The notes: generated by a model from the letters alone, not told the origin. Positions 53,164 to 62,820 are shown, counted from the stretch's first letter. The stretch: 64,000 nucleotides of DNA from Bacteroidota bacterium (GCA_003389385.1 QQVM01000010.1:32498-96497), one strand, 5' to 3'. Program-made: numbers and translations.

Positions 53164-54618
53164 ATGAAAAATAATTTAATCGAGAGCATAAATTCAATCT
53201 TGGCCCGACACTTCCTTGTGTTTTTATTTTTACAGCTGAATGTACAATCTTTTGCCCAGCGGATTTCCGCAAGTGGTTCTGCGGGCGGCGGACAGTCGTA
53301 CATTATTTGCAGAGACAGCCTGGTTTCCTCCTGGGGATATAACTATTACGGCTCACTCGGAAACGGAAGCAATGCAAGCAGTTCTCTTCCAGTATTTGTG
53401 AGTTCGCTTACGGGCATTGTGGCAATTGCAGGTGGAGGAGACCACACCCTGTCGCTCGACAAGGACAGCATGATCTGGTCATGGGGATACAATGCGAGTG
53501 GACAACTGGGTGACGGAGCGAACACAGACAGAAATGTTCCGGTGATGATCGCTGGCTTATCCGAAGTAAAGCAAATTGCAGCCGGACAATATCACAGTCT
53601 TGCACTGAAACATGATGGCAGCGTATGGGCATGGGGAAACAACAGCTACGGACAGCTGGGTGACGGCAGCACTAATGACTACAATGTGCCAATTCAGATC
53701 AGCACTTTGAGCAATATAATTGAAATTGCCGCAGGAGAATTTCAGTCATTCGCCCTGAAGTCAGACGGAACAGTCTGGGCATGGGGGCGCAATCACGTCG
53801 GGCAGTTAGGAGATGGAACATTAATTTCAAGTCCTGTACCGGTTCAGCTGACAGCAATCAGCGGTGTGATAAAAATTGCGGGAGGATTTCGTCACACCCT
53901 CGCAATCAGAAGCGACAGCACAGTATGGTCTTGGGGACAAAACACCACGGGTCAGCTGGGCAACGGGACATTTACCAGCAGTAATATTCCTGTACAGGTT
54001 TCCGGGCTCAATGAAGTAATCAGCATCGCTGCGAGTGGTTTCGCTTCCTATGCCATCAAACGCGACTATAGTGTGCGTGTCTGGGGAGGGAACGGCAACG
54101 GACAGTTAGGAAACGGAATGATAAGTTCAAGCAACATACCGCTCATTCCCATCGGACTCGATTCGGTAGTTGAAATTTCCGGCGGACCAATTCATGCGAT
54201 GGCGATGAAACTTGACGGAACAGTATGGACCTGGGGAGGCAATTCATCCGGACAGTTGGGCATTGGTAATATCACCGACAGTCATGTGCCGGTTTTTGTC
54301 GGAGCTGTATGCGGCAACACGACAGGATTAAATGTTTACACTTCAAATAAAACTACGGAAATAATTATCTACCCCAATCCTGCCATGGATAAAGTTCAAC
54401 TTAGCTCTGAAACAAATCTCATCAATGCTAAATTTCTGCTCACGGATATTTTCGGAAAAATCATCCTGCAGTATTCTGATTTGAACGGAAAGGAGTTTGA
54501 ATTCGATGTGGGCGACTTCAGTGCAGGAATTTATTTTCTAAAAATATTATCTGAAGAAAGCAAAGCTATAAAAGTGATGAAAGTGGTGCTGGGTCGAGGG
54601 GGAGTTAAGCAAGAGTAA
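53164..54618 (+). CDS. Secreted RCC1-repeat protein with T9SS sorting tail
   Basis: A 484-residue protein: signal peptide (about 1-36, FLVFLFLQLNVQSFAQR), about seven RCC1-like beta-propeller repeats of about 50 residues (GDHTLSLDKDSMIWSWGYN-ASGQLGDG; SLALKHDGSVWAWGNNSYGQLGDGS) and a type A T9SS sorting domain (about 400-475; IIIYPNPAMDKVQLSS ... FSAGIYFLKILS). The start MKNNLIES at 53164 begins the signal peptide; earlier in-frame codons do not. It should be surface-exposed; ligand and role are unknown. Confidence 0.85.
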   Translation: MKNNLIESINSILARHFLVFLFLQLNVQSFAQRISASGSAGGGQSYIICRDSLVSSWGYNYYGSLGNGSNASSSLPVFVSSLTGIVAIAGGGDHTLSLDKDSMIWSWGYNASGQLGDGANTDRNVPVMIAGLSEVKQIAAGQYHSLALKHDGSVWAWGNNSYGQLGDGSTNDYNVPIQISTLSNIIEIAAGEFQSFALKSDGTVWAWGRNHVGQLGDGTLISSPVPVQLTAISGVIKIAGGFRHTLAIRSDSTVWSWGQNTTGQLGNGTFTSSNIPVQVSGLNEVISIAASGFASYAIKRDYSVRVWGGNGNGQLGNGMISSSNIPLIPIGLDSVVEISGGPIHAMAMKLDGTVWTWGGNSSGQLGIGNITDSHVPVFVGAVCGNTTGLNVYTSNKTTEIIIYPNPAMDKVQLSSETNLINAKFLLTDIFGKIILQYSDLNGKEFEFDVGDFSAGIYFLKILSEESKAIKVMKVVLGRGGVKQE

Positions 54619-54646
54619 ATGCTCTTTATATTCTACTGAGATGAGC

Positions 54647-54705
54647 TTGCAAACACTCGCACTCATAACTAATTTTATTCACTTGCCGGATTTATAATCA
54701 GGTAC
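54647..54705 (+). repeat. Diverged direct repeat, copy left of KYKSDAD gene
   Basis: TTGCAAACACTCGCACTCAT and the following AAC (54647-54669) match 55205-55227 at 20 of 23 positions; TTATAATCAGGTACA (54692-54705 region) matches 55231-55245 at 14 of 15. The two blocks are 22 bp apart here and 3 bp apart in the right copy. The part from 54676 also resembles the REP-like element at 63818-63846. Confidence 0.5.
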
Positions 54706-54743
54706 ATCGGGTTAATAAAACCCATATTAACTATCTTTACATC

Positions 54744-55055
54744 ATGAAAACATTGCTAAGCCTTTTGTTTATTATGTTTTCCTGTAAAATTTCCGGTGCC
54801 CAGGTCGTTTACATTACACAGTACAAGAGCGATGCGGATAAAATTATTTATGTGACGGAGTTTAAAAGTGACGCTCAGCTGATCGTGTATGAAACAAAGT
54901 TTAAGAGCGATGCAAAGCCCTACAGCGGAATTTGGTACTTCAGCAAATACAAAAGCGACGCGGACTGGAAAATATATTTTACAAAGTTTAAATCCGAAGC
55001 CGACATTGTGGTGTACTTCAGCAAATTTAAGAGTGATGCCGGGTGGAAGCGGTGA
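54744..55055 (+). CDS. KYKSDAD-repeat small secreted protein (DUF6150-like)
   Basis: A 103-residue protein with a signal peptide (MKTLLSLLFIMFSCKISGAQ) and six copies of a K-(Y/F)-K-S-(D/E)-A motif spaced by short beta-like segments (YKSDADKIIYVTEFKSDAQ ... YFTKFKSEADIVVYFSKFKSDAGWKR). I recall this as the DUF6150 family of Bacteroidota; no function is known. The regular spacing suggests a small beta structure. It is a single gene between two diverged direct repeats. Confidence 0.75.
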   Translation: MKTLLSLLFIMFSCKISGAQVVYITQYKSDADKIIYVTEFKSDAQLIVYETKFKSDAKPYSGIWYFSKYKSDADWKIYFTKFKSEADIVVYFSKFKSDAGWKR

Positions 55056-55204
55056 TATTAGTGTAGGTTTGAGTAACAGTGTGAGCGAAAAGTGTTTTTA
55101 AGACAAAATAAATTTGGAATGAATGTGCGATACACGTGTTCGTTTACACAGTTATTCGTTATATTATTAACCCTCAAGAATTTTAATTTTCAGCTGCGAA
55201 TGTT

Positions 55205-55245
55205 TTGCAAACTTTCGCATTCATAACCCGTTATATTCAGGTACA
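55205..55245 (+). repeat. Diverged direct repeat, copy right of KYKSDAD gene
   Basis: Second copy of the repeat at 54647-54705, in the same orientation, with the two conserved blocks at 55205-55227 and 55231-55245. The pair encloses only the 103-residue gene. Confidence 0.5.
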
Positions 55246-55360
55246 GGATTATTACTTGTTCGTTTGTTGAATCGCTTTTCTACCGGTGTTCATCTGTCAA
55301 AATTAGTTTTCTCTTTCTTTTTTATATTTTTTGTCTCTGTATAATTATGTCTTCACATTC

Positions 55361-55493
55361 GTTTAACGTTTCGTGGCTTTGCGAAGAAGCGGATTTCGGA
55401 GCACCAAACTGTCAACCCAGCACTAAAGTTGATTTGAAAAACTGAACTTAAATTTAACCACTTCACCCCGCATGACGCAAAACCGCTGTTACC
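55361..55493 (-). repeat. attC-like imperfect inverted repeat downstream of res
   Basis: Read on the minus strand, outer TAAC/GTTA, then GGTTTTGCG/CGCAAAGCC (one G-T wobble) and GCGG/CCGC pair around a spacer of about 70 nt; the distal end reads GTTAAAC, a match to the GTTRRRY core of integron attC sites. Size (133 bp) is within the attC range. It lies 145 bp beyond the stop of the restriction subunit. No integrase is visible, so recombination is speculative. Confidence 0.35.
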
Positions 55494-55637
55494 ACCAGTG
55501 CTTCCTTGTCTGCCGTGGTTTGTAGGTCTATTTGTTGCTGTCATTTTCATTGTCTTTTTGTCGTGCGGTGGGGCATTTTTTTTAATATCATTTTCTTTTG
55601 GGTTGGCTTTGGCAATGTGCTTGCAAATAGCGTGGGC

Positions 55638-58600
55638 TTATATTGTCTTTTCTAATATCCAATCCAAATACGTTTTGCTGTTAACTAATTTATCTTGGTC
55701 TGCATTGTTTTCTTTCTCGTCCAGTTTGTGCCAGTCGAGTCGGAGAATGTTCTTGGCAATCATATTATCTTTTTTCCAGTCTGCTTTTGCGAGTTTACCG
55801 AGTTCTGAACTGTCACGAAGCAAGATGAATGAGTTAAGTGAAAAGTCTTTTTTGTGAATTCGTTTCAGTTCCTTTTCAATGTTCGGTAAAGTCGGGTTCG
55901 TTGCTTTGTCTGCTATGGTAACTTTCTCTTTGTATTGTTCGGTTGCAAAGTCCTTTGTTCCCATTTGTCCTTTCGGGTCAATGAAGTTGATGTAAACTTT
56001 CTCTTTACCAATTAGCCACATTATGAAGTCAGGATAAAAAACTTCTGAATCGTCATTTAGATAAATACCGATTGATTTTAGCGATTCAACATTTCGCATC
56101 AGGTAAACATTAAAGTCTTTGAACTTTTCGGGTTTGTCTTTTATGTAGGCTGCAAAATCTTTTACGAATTTCTTTTCACCGTCATTGAGTTTGTCTGGGG
56201 TAAGTTTTACATCATCTTTTAAAACCAGGTTATTTTCTCGAAGTAAAGGTTCATAAATATGGTTCCCGATTTTGTCTATGATTAAAGCGTTTTCAATATC
56301 ACGAATGGTTTTTGTAAAGTCTGCAATCTCCTGATTAATTTCTTTCTCTGTCTTTTGTTTTGTAGTTGCTCCAACTTTCTTAGATAGTTTGAAAGACTTC
56401 AACAATGTATATTTATCAATAAAATCTCCTTTGATTTCACTTGTGCTTTGTTTCAGTTCTTCTTCGTATTGATAGATACTACTGTTTAGATGCCAGTTAA
56501 TTTTATTGCGGACTTTCTTTACAAATTCTTCTCCGATTTTGGTGTTCACATTCTCGGTAAAGTCAAAGTCCAATTCAGGCAATTCGTCTTTATATCTGAT
56601 TTCATCAATATATATCAACACATCATCAATATTGATTTCAGAAAGTGTTGGACCAGCTTTGTATAAACTAATATTGGATTCGTCTGCTTGTTCAGTAATT
56701 GTCTTGGTAAATGGCTGATAGTTAATGAAAGCTGAATAGCTATCATTTGCCTGCTTTAAAGAGTTTCTGATGTTTTTTCCTTCTTCATTTCGGTTTGTTC
56801 GATAATCCAAACTGAAACTGAAATTGTTGATTGTAGATTTATGATGCTTTCCGTCCAAGACAAATTCATACTCTACCTTTTTATCATTGGGATAGAGTAA
56901 AACTCTTTTCACATCAACAAAAGTTTTGGAAAGTTTGAAAATCTTTAAATCCTTTTTGTAACTATCAAAATTTGTATCACCTGAATTTAATTTTATAATG
57001 CTCGGCTTTACTCTTATGTCAAATGTTTTTGTAATTTCTAATTCGCTGCTTACGGCTTCTGTAAATGTTTCAAGGTAACTTCTTTGCAAACTGAATACAC
57101 AAAGCGTTTCTAATCTTTTCAATTTGTCAAATTCGGAATTTGTAAGCGAAAAATAATCTTCAATATGGTTCAGGTCTTTCCGCTTACCATCATTTTTTAA
57201 TCCTTTCAAACGAACGCCACGACCAAAAATCTGAATAATTTTATTGCCTTTGGTTTTACCTAAGTTAATTAGTCCGATTACTGAAACACGGAAACAGTTC
57301 CAACCTTCAGCAAACTTTCTACTACCAATCAACACATTGATGGGTGATTGTGGCTTGTCGATATTCTCAAAAAGGTATTTTTCAATATTAGTGATGACAA
57401 CCGAAGTGCTGGTTACTTTCTCTACATTGTCGCCTTTGTAGTCATTGATAAAGTTTAAGCCATTACCCACGTTGATAATTCCCCAATAGTCTCCTGTCCC
57501 GTAGGAAAGTAGAATTTCATCGTCAGCCTGTGTGTTCCTTGTCAGGCGAAGTTTCCCTTTGTAATCGTTGTTGAATACATTTTTAAACTTCACTCTTTCC
57601 GTTTCTGAAAGTTTGGCGAGATAGTCCACAATTTTTGAAATATCTGAAAGTTCATCATCGCCTTTTTTTCCTTCATCTTTTTTGTCGTTTACGGTGTTAC
57701 CCATAAAGGCAATTAGCGGGCGGTCAGGAAATGTTGTTGCCGAAAAAAGGTCTTTAATGTCGGAGTAATCCAGTTTGTTGAATACATCTAACTTTTCTTC
57801 AATCACTTTCAGGTTCAAGGCAAGGTTGTCATCCAAACTGCCGTTGAGCAATACATCGGCATTTATTTTCTCGAAGTAAAAGTCTTTACCATAACCATCA
57901 CGATAAAAAAGGTTGAAGTTGTAATCGTAAATGATTGACTTGCTGTATTCGTTTTCCAGTTTGCTGTCAAGGTTGTGGAAGGTTGCCGAATACTCAAACA
58001 GAAAACTGTGTTTGATATTTAGCCTTCTCCGCAATTTCAAAAACTCACCTTCATCGTCTTTTTGGCTTGTCCCTAAACCAATGTGGGCTTCGTCCACTAA
58101 TATCAAACGTTGATATTTCTTGTTGTCGGGAAAATCAAAAAAGTCATCTGCTTTGTTTAGCAAAGCACTTGTGGTGTCAATGGTAAACCTGATTTTATTG
58201 CGGTGAATTTTATTCAAGTATTCCACCAAAGGTGTTACTTCCCTTTCGTGTTGGTGAATCAGATTTACTCCTGGAGTAGTGATGATAATTTCAAGGTCTT
58301 TAAAACCTTTGTTGTGTTCTATAAATTGAAAAACATTGATGTGCATTATCATTGTCTTTCCGCTTCCTGTTGCCATCCAGTAAGCCAATGCACTTTTGGC
58401 AAAATCTTCAAACTCCTTGCTATCTCTGTTTCTGAAAAATACTTCGGTAAAGTAAATCGCCAAAATCTGATAATAGCGAAGCGTAACTTTGTTTTGCTTC
58501 TGTGCTTCCAGATAAGTGTTGTATGCTTTCAGATACTTTTTTACGGTATCTAAAATTTTCTCGTCCAAGCCTATTGAAGCATCAAAGGTTTCAATTTTTT

Positions 58601-58679
58601 CCTGTGTGGATTTATCGAATAAATCAATCGTCTCCTTCAGGAAATGCTTGCGTATATGTTGATATAGCTTTAATTCCAT
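55638..58679 (-). CDS. Type III-like restriction enzyme, helicase/nuclease subunit (Res)
   Basis: A 1013-residue SF2 ATPase-nuclease that cuts unmodified DNA in partnership with the methyltransferase encoded 5 bp upstream. Walker A is ATGSGKT (about 103-109), the DEAD-like box is LILVDEAHIGLG, later helicase motifs are LIGSRKFAEGWNCFRV and IFGRGVRLKG, and near the C-terminus a PD-(D/E)XK nuclease core is visible (YPDFIMW ... YINFIDPKGQ). All domains look complete. If the methyltransferase really is broken, an active nuclease would be dangerous to the host, so the state of the pair matters. Confidence 0.9.
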   Translation of the reverse strand: MELKLYQHIRKHFLKETIDLFDKSTQEKIETFDASIGLDEKILDTVKKYLKAYNTYLEAQKQNKVTLRYYQILAIYFTEVFFRNRDSKEFEDFAKSALAYWMATGSGKTMIMHINVFQFIEHNKGFKDLEIIITTPGVNLIHQHEREVTPLVEYLNKIHRNKIRFTIDTTSALLNKADDFFDFPDNKKYQRLILVDEAHIGLGTSQKDDEGEFLKLRRRLNIKHSFLFEYSATFHNLDSKLENEYSKSIIYDYNFNLFYRDGYGKDFYFEKINADVLLNGSLDDNLALNLKVIEEKLDVFNKLDYSDIKDLFSATTFPDRPLIAFMGNTVNDKKDEGKKGDDELSDISKIVDYLAKLSETERVKFKNVFNNDYKGKLRLTRNTQADDEILLSYGTGDYWGIINVGNGLNFINDYKGDNVEKVTSTSVVITNIEKYLFENIDKPQSPINVLIGSRKFAEGWNCFRVSVIGLINLGKTKGNKIIQIFGRGVRLKGLKNDGKRKDLNHIEDYFSLTNSEFDKLKRLETLCVFSLQRSYLETFTEAVSSELEITKTFDIRVKPSIIKLNSGDTNFDSYKKDLKIFKLSKTFVDVKRVLLYPNDKKVEYEFVLDGKHHKSTINNFSFSLDYRTNRNEEGKNIRNSLKQANDSYSAFINYQPFTKTITEQADESNISLYKAGPTLSEINIDDVLIYIDEIRYKDELPELDFDFTENVNTKIGEEFVKKVRNKINWHLNSSIYQYEEELKQSTSEIKGDFIDKYTLLKSFKLSKKVGATTKQKTEKEINQEIADFTKTIRDIENALIIDKIGNHIYEPLLRENNLVLKDDVKLTPDKLNDGEKKFVKDFAAYIKDKPEKFKDFNVYLMRNVESLKSIGIYLNDDSEVFYPDFIMWLIGKEKVYINFIDPKGQMGTKDFATEQYKEKVTIADKATNPTLPNIEKELKRIHKKDFSLNSFILLRDSSELGKLAKADWKKDNMIAKNILRLDWHKLDEKENNADQDKLVNSKTYLDWILEKTI

Positions 58680-58684
58680 CGGGA

Positions 58685-61600
58685 TTACTGATTAAAAATG
58701 TCTGCGTGAATAACGGTAAGTCCCAACAACCTTTTGCCAACTTCCAGTTGTTTGTCTTTTAGCGTTGCCAGTATGTTGAAATCGTAATTGACTTCTATTT
58801 GTGTGGCTTCGGGGTATTTCTCTGTAATTTCTTTAATGGCTTTGCTGTCATCTTCGCCTAAGGCAATATCACGCCAAATAACCAAAGTGTCTGAAGTTTC
58901 TACTACTTTGTAATACTTCTTGTCAATGGTGTAGGTTTTGATGCCCTTGACTTCATAACCCTGCAAATAATTATAAGTATCCACCAAATCAACAAAACCT
59001 TCTTTAGTAGGCTGACCGTATTTAATTTTATTATCGAACGGCTTACTTAGGTCTAATGTGCTATTGATTTTATTGATTTCGGGTTTGTAGAGATATTTTA
59101 ACGGTAGATTCTTCGGAGTTTCGCCTTCAAATTGTTCAACGGCATCTAAAACATCTTCGTATTGTTCTAAGATAAAATATTTGAAAATGTGCTTTTGAGA
59201 ACCATCATTATCTAGTGGTTTGCCTTTTTTCCAATTTAGTGAATAAATTACCTTTTGAATTCTAACTTTTGTAACATCATCAAAGTATTTACCCATTTCA
59301 ACGAGGATATATTTTTTCTTTGATTCAGTATTGTTCTTGTTAGAAAATATGACTGCATGTCCACTTGTTCCTGAACCAGCGAAGTAATCCAAAATGATAG
59401 CATCATTTTGGTCATGCGTAGAAGCATCAATACAATCAACAACTAAATAAAGTGACTTTGGAAAAGAGAACTTATTGCTTTTACCAAGTATATTGGTTAA
59501 TAAGGAAGTCCCATTGGATTTTGCGTTATATTTTTTTGCAGTCCAAACAGTTTTATAGTTAAGCTCTGACTTTGTTCTTATAATTTCATATACACCCCTT
59601 TGTGCATTAAACTCAACACTCAAATCATCCTGAATTTCTTCCACAGATTGTCTGGCAAATACCCACTTCCTTTCAACCCCATCAGCGTCAATTGGATAAA
59701 CAGAAATTGTACCATCGTCATTTTGAACATTAGTTTCAGGGTGGAAAACATCTTCACATACTTCACCAAATCCAATTACTTCTCCGTCTTCTATGATTAC
59801 TGGATAGAAGCAATTAGCACCAGAAGTTCGAAGATAATTTGTTGTGTTACCCTTTGCTGTGTTCATAAAATTCCTTACATCAGCATTGTCTTCTCTATTC
59901 TCCAAGCCTATCAATCGCTTTATGCGTGGGTAAACAAAATATGCATATTCGTGACTGTAGGCAAAATTATCTCCTTGAATACCACCAGGATTATGAATAA
60001 CAGAAACACAGGTCTTACTATAATTTGGAAATACTTCATCCTAAATTAACCCCAAGTTTTCATGCTCGTTTTCATCAATCGCTGTAATTTGTATTCCACG
60101 GTTATTTAATAATTGAGCACCTTTTTGCAGACGGTTATACATAAACGTTGCCCAAGATGAATGTTTGAAGTGATTTTTATATATGATTGATGAAGATTTT
60201 GCATTGTATGGAGGGTCAATATAGTTACACTTAATTTTACCCCGATATTTATCTTCTAAAATTGATAATGCCTGATAATTTTCCGAATTAATCAAAAGTC
60301 CATTTGTTCTTTCATCCAAGTTTTCAATCTCTGCCAGTATTTTATCTTTAAAGGGATTACTACCGTCTTTTTGCTTAAAAAATTTGGTATCTAAAACCAA
60401 GGTGGGCTGTGCTTTTATGTCGGCAAGCGTTTTTACTTTTACGCTAAACAGGTTTTCCCATTCAGCCAATTGTGCTTTGTTTTCAAGAATTTCCTTGTAG
60501 TATTTCTCATCTATGTTGTCAATGGTCAGGCAGTATTCGCATTCCACCACTTTCTTTTTCATTGTAAAGAGTTTTTTCTGAAACTCTTCAATGGCACTTA
60601 AAAACTCAATAATACGGCTGCTTACCAATTCAAACGCTTTGGCAATAATCAAAGTGGTGTTGTCCAACTTACCATCCAAAATACTTTTCAGGTCGCTAAG
60701 AATATGGTTTTTGATGTAGCGTTCTTTTTCCTGCGTTAAAAACTCCTGCAAGTTTTCGTGTATGAAATAGTCGCTGTCGTTGCCTATGTAAAAGCTGTTT
60801 AGCTTTTGGTCAATGTTATAAATGGTTTCCAGCGTTTCATCAGAGAAGCGTTCTTGTCCGTTTTCCGAAATGATTTCAATTTTGTTACCACGCTCAAAGT
60901 TTTTATTCACTTTGTTGAGGAGGGTTTTTCGGTTTACTCTTAATGCTCCAATGCCTTTTACACTGCCGTCCTGCACTTTATCGTAATCATCAGTCAGGTC
61001 ATTAAACACAGGTTTGTCATCAGCAAAAAGGTAGTTGTCCAAATTCGCTTTGCCCTTGAAAACTTCTGAGAACAAGGATTTGAATAAATCGGCTTTGGTG
61101 GTGGAAGAATCAGAAAGGTTAAACACAATTCGTGTAATACCGTCCTTTTCTTCAAAGCGGTTGAATTTGTAATGTTTTAGCTTGGTGTCTTTGTTGTTGT
61201 TGCGTGCAACTTCTTCGCTTGTGCTGTCATCGTTTGTTTCCAAACGCAGTTCAAACTCTTTGTCAAGATGCTTTAACTTGAACTTGATAGCGTTAAATGA
61301 ATTACCTGTTTTGATGTATAAACTGCCTTTGTGTTTCCAGTGAAACATCGTGTCGTTGCCGTCATAGTCGGCTTCATACGGCACTTTGTAAAGATTTCTG
61401 CTTCGGTTGTTGTAGCCAAAATCTCCGTTGGAGTAATACATTTCAAAATAACCGAGAATGTGGTTATAAATTTTGTCCTTTATCTCGTCAGTGATGTTGA
61501 ACTCTTTAGTGGAAGCAGTGAGTGCAGCCGTCAGGCTTTCTTTTTCTTGTTCGTTGTCGCCAAAATTGATGATGAGTTGCTGTATTTTGTCAAAGTTTCC

Positions 61601-61876
61601 GGCAGGGTCATTCACCAAACTTTCTTGATTGAATTTTTTCAGGTAAGCAGTCAGGCTTGTCAGTTCAACTTGTTTTTCAATGTTGCTAACCAGTTTAAGC
61701 GTTTTGTTGATGATAGGTTCAAGACATTGCTCGTCTTTGCCGTCAATGAAGTTCTCAATCTCTTTTCGTTTTAGATTGTATATTCTGTATATCCCAAAGT
61801 CCAGGTCGTTGGCGTTGAACTGGAACATTTCCTTTAGGAAAAACTTTAACTGGTCTATTGAATTTTCTTTACTCAT
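58685..61876 (-). pseudogene. Type III-like DNA methyltransferase (Mod), interrupted by one in-frame TAG
   Basis: One continuous frame of 1064 codons broken only by TAG at 60041-60043. The upstream piece (60041-61876, 611 residues) carries a long N-terminal domain and methyltransferase motif IV, YIDPPYN (Asp554), then TAIDENEHENLGLI and the stop. The codons after the stop continue the family sequence (DEVFPNYSKTCVSVIHNPGG, then NFAYSHEYAYFVYP) without any start codon until TTG 59914, and the rest (to 58685) holds the SAM-binding motif I, DYFAGSG (about residue 830). Motif order IV-I marks a beta-class N6-adenine enzyme. TTG-to-TAG at the stop would restore the usual LGLILDEVF. It is either a real loss or a sequencing error. 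Confidence 0.85.
60041..60043 (-). other. In-frame TAG that splits the methyltransferase gene
   Basis: Minus-strand codons read GGG-TTA-ATT-TAG-GAT-GAA-GTA. Frames before and after are identical (61876 and 59914 differ by 654 codons), so this is a point nonsense change and not a frameshift. It separates the two catalytic motifs of the enzyme. Confidence 0.85.
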
Positions 61877-61948
61877 TTCGTCTTTATATGAATTCGCTAA
61901 TTTACGTTTTTAAGTGTCTTTATCGTCATTGGTGCGCGGGCAAAAAAG

Positions 61949-62010
61949 TGGCTCATTTGCTTTTGCCCAGTCCGCTAAAAAATAAAAAACGGGCAAAAGC
62001 AAATATGCCA
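61949..62010. repeat. Long inverted repeat upstream of mod
   Basis: 20-nt arms at 61949-61968 and 61991-62010 pair at 18 of 20 positions, including 14 perfect pairs ATTTGCTTTTGCCC/GGGCAAAAGCAAAT, around a 22-nt AT-rich loop. No T-run follows, so it is not a clear terminator; it may shape the mod leader RNA or be part of a mobile-element end. Confidence 0.55.
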
Positions 62011-62233
62011 AATGTGCGGTTGCCATAGAATTTTAAAATTTTTTGTGCGGAGGAAAAAAAATTAAAGCACGAAGCGTTGGGCTGTCGTGTCGGCAAGAAA
62101 GTTAGGCGATAATGTCCGGCTAAGTTGTTAAGGTTGTATGTATGTCCACCGGTCAAAGTTTGTTTCTTTTTTGTCTGTCCGTTAATGTCTGCTGCGTCAC
62201 TGTCCACGAAGCACTGTCGTTTTTTACGCTTGC

Positions 62234-62336
62234 CGCTAACGTTCCGCGCGCTGCGGCTGGCCAGCCAGCATGGAATCAAATATATAATATTTCAATTTAC
62301 GCCGAGACCGCTGGCTGGCCGCAGCGCGCTGTTAAC
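62234..62336 (-). repeat. attC-like imperfect inverted repeat after nuclease gene
   Basis: Arms GCGCGCTGCGG + CCAGCCAG (left, with an extra CTGG between) and CTGGCTGG + CCGCAGCGCGC (right) pair over 19 bp around a 42-nt AT-rich centre; outer TAAC (62237-62240) and GTTA (62331-62334) add four pairs. On the minus strand it starts at the stop codon of the nuclease gene and ends in CGTTAGCGGC, the place of an attC R' box. Its GC-rich arms contrast with AT-rich surroundings. Length 103 bp. Confidence 0.5.
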
Positions 62337-62820
62337 ATGCGTTTATTTCAGATGTGAATTCCCATTCTAAAATTCGAAAATTTTCGGTCGTGAAATCATG
62401 TGCAATTGCTGCTTTCATAAATTCAATTTGTGAATTTTGAATTCTATCCTTATTCTTTCGCTTCAATTCTATAAAAAGTATTTCAGATTCGTTCCAAATA
62501 ATTAAATCCCAAGTTCCGCCATATATTCCATTGCTTTTAAATTTATTGAGTTTTTCTATTAACAGATTTGACAATTTGTAATTTGATTTTTCGTCTACTA
62601 GTGAATGCTTTCTTAGTTTTTTAGAAAAGCTATCAATCCAAAAACCGTCATATCCCTGGTGAAGATAGTCTTGAAGTATAGCTATTTCGGCGAAAAGGGG
62701 AGTTCCGTTATAATCTACAATAGGTTTTCCACCATACGAATGGGGCTTCAATTCTCCTTTCCATTCAAGAAATTTGTGAGTCAATTTTGGAATTATAAAT
62801 CCATCTAAATCTTCAAACAT
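62332..62820 (-). CDS. Predicted PD-(D/E)XK (VRR-NUC-like) small nuclease
   Basis: A 162-residue soluble protein. The C-terminal half has a VRR-NUC/PD-(D/E)XK-like core: GGTWDLIIWNESEILFIELK, with Asp, then Glu-x-Lys, followed by the helix NSQIEFMKAAIAHDF with the Gln typical of this fold. The N-terminal half has no recognised domain. It lies upstream of mod-res on the same strand, and its stop codon is inside the attC-like inverted repeat, as in integron cassettes. Nuclease activity is predicted from motifs only; a Vsr/repair or defence role is possible. Confidence 0.65.
   Translation of the reverse strand: MFEDLDGFIIPKLTHKFLEWKGELKPHSYGGKPIVDYNGTPLFAEIAILQDYLHQGYDGFWIDSFSKKLRKHSLVDEKSNYKLSNLLIEKLNKFKSNGIYGGTWDLIIWNESEILFIELKRKNKDRIQNSQIEFMKAAIAHDFTTENFRILEWEFTSEINAC

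Larger units (their letters stand above)
55056..55637. other. Intergenic region with repeats, no gene seen
   Basis: About 580 AT-rich bases between the KYKSDAD gene and the end of the restriction subunit. It holds the right copy of a direct repeat (55205-55245) and an attC-like inverted repeat (55361-55493). Short open frames on both strands here have no family features and were not called. Confidence 0.5.

Noticed and set aside
55498..55857. 119-codon hydrophobic plus-strand frame over the end of res
   Set aside because: More than half overlaps the nuclease-domain end of Res in antisense; hydrophobicity comes from antisense Lys/Glu codons.
60041..60043. TAG as a pyrrolysine codon or programmed readthrough in mod
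   Set aside because: Pyrrolysine use is not expected in Bacteroidota and no pyl genes are visible; the position aligns with an ordinary Leu-rich stretch, so a point mutation or read error is simpler.
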